The position numbers and the translations under genes were made by a program. This document shows, in pieces, positions 6,568 to 8,724 of a stretch of 8,724 nt of DNA (within the stretch, counting starts at the first letter, position 1; every line of letters begins with the position of its first letter). The DNA lies in contig JAAEOP010000482.1 in NCBI GenBank assembly GCA_024223125.1, positions 1 to 8,724 on the forward strand, given 5' to 3'. Under the pieces are notes generated by a model that was given only the letters and a program-made list of their open reading frames with translations, was not told where the DNA came from and did not search any database. Origin of the DNA: Chloroflexota bacterium. Its GTDB lineage: Bacteria; Chloroflexota; Anaerolineae; Promineifilales; Promineifilaceae.

Positions 6568-7068
6568 TTACTCCCCCTCCCCATTCACCAGAAATTCCAT
6601 TGAAGATTTTTTGCGTCCGCTGCCACGGCTGGTGTGGTACAGGACCAGACCAACCACAATCATGACCACAGCTACTATGAGGCCACCCAATTGAAATGGG
6701 CCGGCAAACGGCCGTTCAAAGCGCGGATTCACATGGGTTCCAATACCGATTAAATCAGCCAACCCAATAACATAGGCAAAAACCAGCCCAGTCGCTGCCA
6801 GCCGCGTACCAATGTCGGCTTGTAAAGATGACGGGGCGTTCGCGGGACGTAAACTTTGCAGATATAAAAAAGCAGCCAACGTCAGACAGGTTAACCCCAC
6901 AAGCAGTTGAAACATTTGCACCATTCCAAAACCCGGTGTCAAGTTCAGGCCAAAATAATCTGCTCCCAGGGCAATAATCACCAGCAGCAAACCCAAAACA
7001 AACAGGATCAGCGTCAGCCCATTCCGTACCCGCCGAATTTTCGAAGCGCCATTGATGCCATTTTTCAT
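6568..7068 (-). CDS. small four-helix membrane protein, function unknown
   Basis: A 166-residue integral membrane protein that I do not recognise. Predicted helices are at about 18-36, 50-70, 90-110 and 127-145, with a basic N-terminus (KIRRVR) and a charged C-terminus (GSGRKKSS). The two halves look alike: ADYFGLNLTPGF with a following QLLVGL in the first, ADLIGIGTHVNPRF with QLGGLI in the second, which suggests an internal duplication of a two-helix unit. I chose ATG 7068-7066 because an AGAGA stretch lies about 7 nt upstream and because any longer reading passes through a terminator and tRNA-Pro. It converges with the preceding plus-strand gene, with a 36-bp gap. A copy of the GCGAGGTTT hairpin element lies in its leader. 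No catalytic motif is visible. Confidence 0.85.
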   Translation of the reverse strand: MKNGINGASKIRRVRNGLTLILFVLGLLLVIIALGADYFGLNLTPGFGMVQMFQLLVGLTCLTLAAFLYLQSLRPANAPSSLQADIGTRLAATGLVFAYVIGLADLIGIGTHVNPRFERPFAGPFQLGGLIVAVVMIVVGLVLYHTSRGSGRKKSSMEFLVNGEGE

Positions 7069-7086
7069 ATCATTTTCTCTAGACCA

Positions 7087-7138
7087 GCGAGGTTTCCACG
7101 TCTGGTGTGCAAGGAACAGTATTGCAAATAAACCTCGT
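7087..7138. repeat. GCGAGGTTT-ended hairpin element, copy 2
   Basis: GCGAGGTTT (7087-7095) pairs with AAACCTCGT (7130-7138), the last pair G-T. Its left part (GCGAGGTTTCCACGTCTG) matches copy 1 at 2986-3003 except for one base. The middle differs between copies while the ends stay complementary. It lies between the tRNA-Pro terminator and the four-helix membrane protein, so it would be in that gene's 5' leader if transcribed. Confidence 0.65.
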
Positions 7139-7156
7139 CGATCTTCTCTGTAAAAC

Positions 7157-7190
7157 AAAAAAACGCCACACAATAACGATGCGGCGTTTT
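7157..7190 (-). terminator. Rho-independent terminator after tRNA-Pro
   Basis: Read on the minus strand: AAAACGCC (7190-7183), a 15-nt loop, then GGCGTTTT (7167-7160) continuing into seven T (7163-7157). It starts 16 bp after the tRNA. Confidence 0.86.
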
Positions 7191-7205
7191 CTAATCTCTC
7201 TCCTG

Positions 7206-7279
7206 TCGGGGCAGCGGGACTTGAACCCACGACCTCTTCACCCCCAGTGAAGCGCGCTACCAAGCTGCGCCATGCCCCG
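7206..7279 (-). tRNA. tRNA-Pro (anticodon GGG)
   Basis: A 74-nt tRNA. The acceptor CGGGGCA (7279-7273) pairs fully with TGCCCCG (7213-7207); the discriminator is A at 7206. The anticodon stem CTTCA/TGAAG encloses loop CTGGGGG, giving anticodon GGG at 7245-7243, which reads CCC and CCU proline codons. The T-loop is TTCAAGT. CCA is not encoded. It has its own promoter and terminator, so it is a single-gene transcript. Confidence 0.97.
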
Positions 7280-7289
7280 AACGAGCAGC

Positions 7290-7318
7290 ATTATAGCAAA
7301 ACGGATAGGGGGGGGCAA
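7290..7318 (-). promoter_or_regulatory. sigma70-type promoter of tRNA-Pro
   Basis: On the minus strand TTGCCC (7318-7313), a 17-bp spacer and a perfect TATAAT (7295-7290), ten bp before the tRNA. The spacer contains most of a run of eight C on this strand (7315-7308), which touches the -35 box. Confidence 0.78.
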
Positions 7319-7322
7319 ATAA

Positions 7323-7350
7323 CGTTATCTGTAATCCGTTGTCCGTTATC
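7323..7350. repeat. four-unit heptanucleotide tandem repeat at a gene end
   Basis: Four consecutive 7-bp units on the plus strand: CGTTATC, TGTAATC, CGTTGTC, CGTTATC. The last unit contains the stop codon of the CPBP protease gene on the minus strand. The array ends 5 bp before the tRNA-Pro -35 box. Confidence 0.6.
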
Positions 7351-8326
7351 CGACCGCCGCAGCCGCCCACGCAGCCAACCCCAATACCAAATCATAGCCG
7401 ATATGTACGAACACGGCCGTCGTCGTATTGTATCGCTGACGGATAACGCCTAACCCCAAGCCAATCAACAGCAAAGCGACCGTTGCCGGGGTAAAAAAGC
7501 CATATTGCACATGCACCACTGCAAATAAAATTGCCGTCAACCACAAACCCAACACCGGCTGCAAAGCGCCCCGGAACAAAATCTCTTCTCCGATGCCGGC
7601 CGCCAGCGCCAACAGCAGCCAATCCCAGGGTGAATCCAAAGCTGTGTATAAAACCTCATTCAAACTTTCTACCAGCGCCAATTGTTCTGGGTTGGTTAAC
7701 TGCCACAAACCACCAGCAATCGTTTGAATGATCAGCAGTAGTACAATCCAACCTGAGCCAATGGCTAACTGCCGCAGTGTGGGTAGTTGTAATCCCAGCC
7801 GGGCTTTTGCTTGGGTCGGGGTACGGCGGATAGCCAGCCCCACCCCCAGCAGGGCAACAACCACAAAGGCAATGTTTTGCCCCAAAAATAACCAGATATT
7901 GACAGACACGGCCGTTTCCAATAACTGCTCTAATCCCCCCAAACTTAACTGCGCCACTGTGCCCACCGCCAGATAGCCACTCAAAACCAAAGCCAGAGTA
8001 TGCACGGCCGAATCTGGGTTGATAGGAATAAAGCGACTCACACTTTCTCGCGTAGAACGGAAGCTAAACACCCCACCCCACACAGCCATCACCTGAAAGC
8101 TAATCCCCAACCCGGTCAAATCTTCAAAAGGAAATCCCGCCTCTTGCAAATTCAACAAAAACGTATCTGGGAGCAACACCATTAGCAACCCAATTAAAAA
8201 CAAGGGGATATTAAACAATCCCAACAATAAATCAAACAGACGGCCGTATTGAGCATTGCCCGATTTCACCACAAAATTTGCCGCCACAATGACACCCGCT
8301 ACCAATCCAATCTCAAATACACCCAT
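7346..8326 (-). CDS. CPBP/CAAX-type intramembrane metalloprotease family protein
   Basis: A 326-residue polytopic membrane protein with eight or so hydrophobic helices. The C-terminal third carries the CPBP (Abi, CAAX prenyl protease 2-like) motifs: EEILFR with E247, E248 and R252; FAVVH with F268 and H272; and HIGYD with H308 and D312. In the family the two Glu and the two His residues form the membrane-buried active site. The third motif more often ends in Asn; here it is Asp. The N-terminal half (about 1-190) is a further multi-helix region not needed for the core. Bacterial members act in peptide maturation, bacteriocin immunity or regulated proteolysis, but no substrate gene is near, so the role stays open. 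Start ATG 8326-8324 has GGAG 5 nt upstream, supplied by a heptamer repeat. The stop lies within another heptamer repeat. Confidence 0.92.
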   Translation of the reverse strand: MGVFEIGLVAGVIVAANFVVKSGNAQYGRLFDLLLGLFNIPLFLIGLLMVLLPDTFLLNLQEAGFPFEDLTGLGISFQVMAVWGGVFSFRSTRESVSRFIPINPDSAVHTLALVLSGYLAVGTVAQLSLGGLEQLLETAVSVNIWLFLGQNIAFVVVALLGVGLAIRRTPTQAKARLGLQLPTLRQLAIGSGWIVLLLIIQTIAGGLWQLTNPEQLALVESLNEVLYTALDSPWDWLLLALAAGIGEEILFRGALQPVLGLWLTAILFAVVHVQYGFFTPATVALLLIGLGLGVIRQRYNTTTAVFVHIGYDLVLGLAAWAAAAVG

Positions 8327-8328
8327 TT

Positions 8329-8342
8329 AATCTCCAATCTCC
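8329..8342. repeat. tandem heptamer supplying the protease gene's ribosome site
   Basis: Two units of AATCTCC (8329-8335, 8336-8342), which read GGAGATT twice on the minus strand. The inner GGAG (8335-8332) sits 5 nt before the ATG of the CPBP gene and serves as its Shine-Dalgarno site. The same heptamer appears at 6551-6563. Confidence 0.6.
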
Positions 8343-8379
8343 CAATTGCTCAGGAACAATAAATTTTCAAGTTGAGCGC

Positions 8380-8410
8380 AAAAATCCGATTTCTCTGAGA
8401 AATCGGATTT
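8380..8410 (-). terminator. near-perfect palindrome, probable terminator of the histidine phosphatase gene
   Basis: AAATCCGATTTCTC (8382-8395) and GAGAAATCGGATTT (8397-8410) are perfect inverted arms around a single base; in RNA the centre would open to a small loop. On the minus strand the hairpin is followed by T to 8380, a five-T run partly inside the stem. It starts 4 bp after the phosphatase stop codon. It may also be a dispersed palindrome. Confidence 0.6.
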
Positions 8411-8413
8411 CTA

Positions 8414-8724
8414 TCAAAAAGTCCGCAGTTCCGGCGGCAAATGATCCCACAAATTCAGATAAACCAGATGCCAACGGCCACGTTTCCACTCTAACAGATG
8501 CAAACAAGTGTTATATGCCCAAAAAGAAATCGTATCGCTGCCCACCGCCTGCCGCAGCATGGTTGAAATCAATCCCCCATGAGCTACCCCTAGCACCGGC
8601 TGGCCGCTTTCCTCAGCGGCCGCTACCAACCCATGCAGCCCACTCATTACCTGCTGTTTGAAGGCCGCGTAAGTATCTGTAGGCGTATAAACAGGGAAGG
8701 ATTGATACGGCGATTCCACCGACG
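8414..8724 (-). CDS. histidine phosphatase family protein, C-terminal part
   Basis: The frame is open at the right edge and ends at the stop 8416-8414, so about 102 residues of the C-terminal half are visible. The first complete codons read SVESPYQSF, which fits the GES segment common in phosphoglycerate mutase-like enzymes. PVLGVAHGGLISTMLRQAVG carries the second catalytic His of the family, and NTCLHLLEWKRGRWHLVYLN followed by DHLP matches the usual C-terminal ending. The family forms a phosphohistidine intermediate on the RHG motif, which lies outside the window. A GTG at 8719-8717 is in frame but would remove the RHG half, so it is not the true start. Substrates range from phosphoglycerate to cobalamin and sugar phosphates; nothing here decides between them. 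Confidence 0.87.
   Translation of the reverse strand, partial: SVESPYQSFPVYTPTDTYAAFKQQVMSGLHGLVAAAEESGQPVLGVAHGGLISTMLRQAVGSDTISFWAYNTCLHLLEWKRGRWHLVYLNLWDHLPPELRTF

Noticed and set aside
7069..7263. N-terminal extension of the four-helix membrane protein reading MVARFTGGEEVVGSSPAAPT
   Set aside because: This reading is tRNA-Pro, its terminator and a hairpin repeat translated by chance; a plausible start with a ribosome site exists at 7068.

Overview
The window looks like a piece of a Chloroflexota genome, probably Anaerolineae-like, with roughly balanced base composition. The main reasons are the opening residues of a CUAEP-type radical SAM protein, secreted proteins with Thr-Pro linkers next to Calx-beta and PPC-like modules, and gene ends decorated with short repeats. 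This placement is inferred from recognised sequence styles; no database search was possible. No phage, plasmid, transposase or CRISPR signature is visible.

Layout, left to right. A radical SAM gene leaves the left edge on the minus strand (1-385). It is followed on the plus strand by a promoter, tRNA-Leu(UAG) and a terminator (409-576). Next comes a protein quality-control pair: trigger factor (612-2213), with unusually acidic additions, and ClpP (2359-2964). They are separated by a leader holding an 18-bp inverted repeat and closed by a strong terminator (3052-3084). A new promoter then serves two plus-strand envelope genes: a secreted Calx-beta/PPC-like protein (3193-5046) and a membrane-anchored protein with a sortase-like but apparently active-site-less region plus a DUF4352-like domain (5113-6531). 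The rest lies on the minus strand: a four-helix membrane protein (6568-7068), tRNA-Pro(GGG) with its own promoter and terminator (7157-7318), a CPBP/CAAX-type intramembrane protease (7346-8326), and the C-terminal part of a histidine phosphatase running off the right edge (8414-8724).

How the parts relate. Trigger factor and ClpP are the usual folding and degradation partners, but the customary clpX does not follow. The two envelope genes are 66 bp apart and are likely co-transcribed. The remaining minus-strand genes have no obvious shared pathway.

The most striking signals lie outside single genes. The palindrome CGGCCG occurs 29 times by hand count, always inside coding sequence and mostly in one codon phase. 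Two copies of a hairpin element with GCGAGGTTT/AAACCTCGC-type ends sit in separate intergenic regions. Heptanucleotide tandem repeats occur at gene borders. I see no clear new defence or metabolic system; the best candidates for something undescribed are the envelope pair with its pseudo-sortase region and the repeat families.
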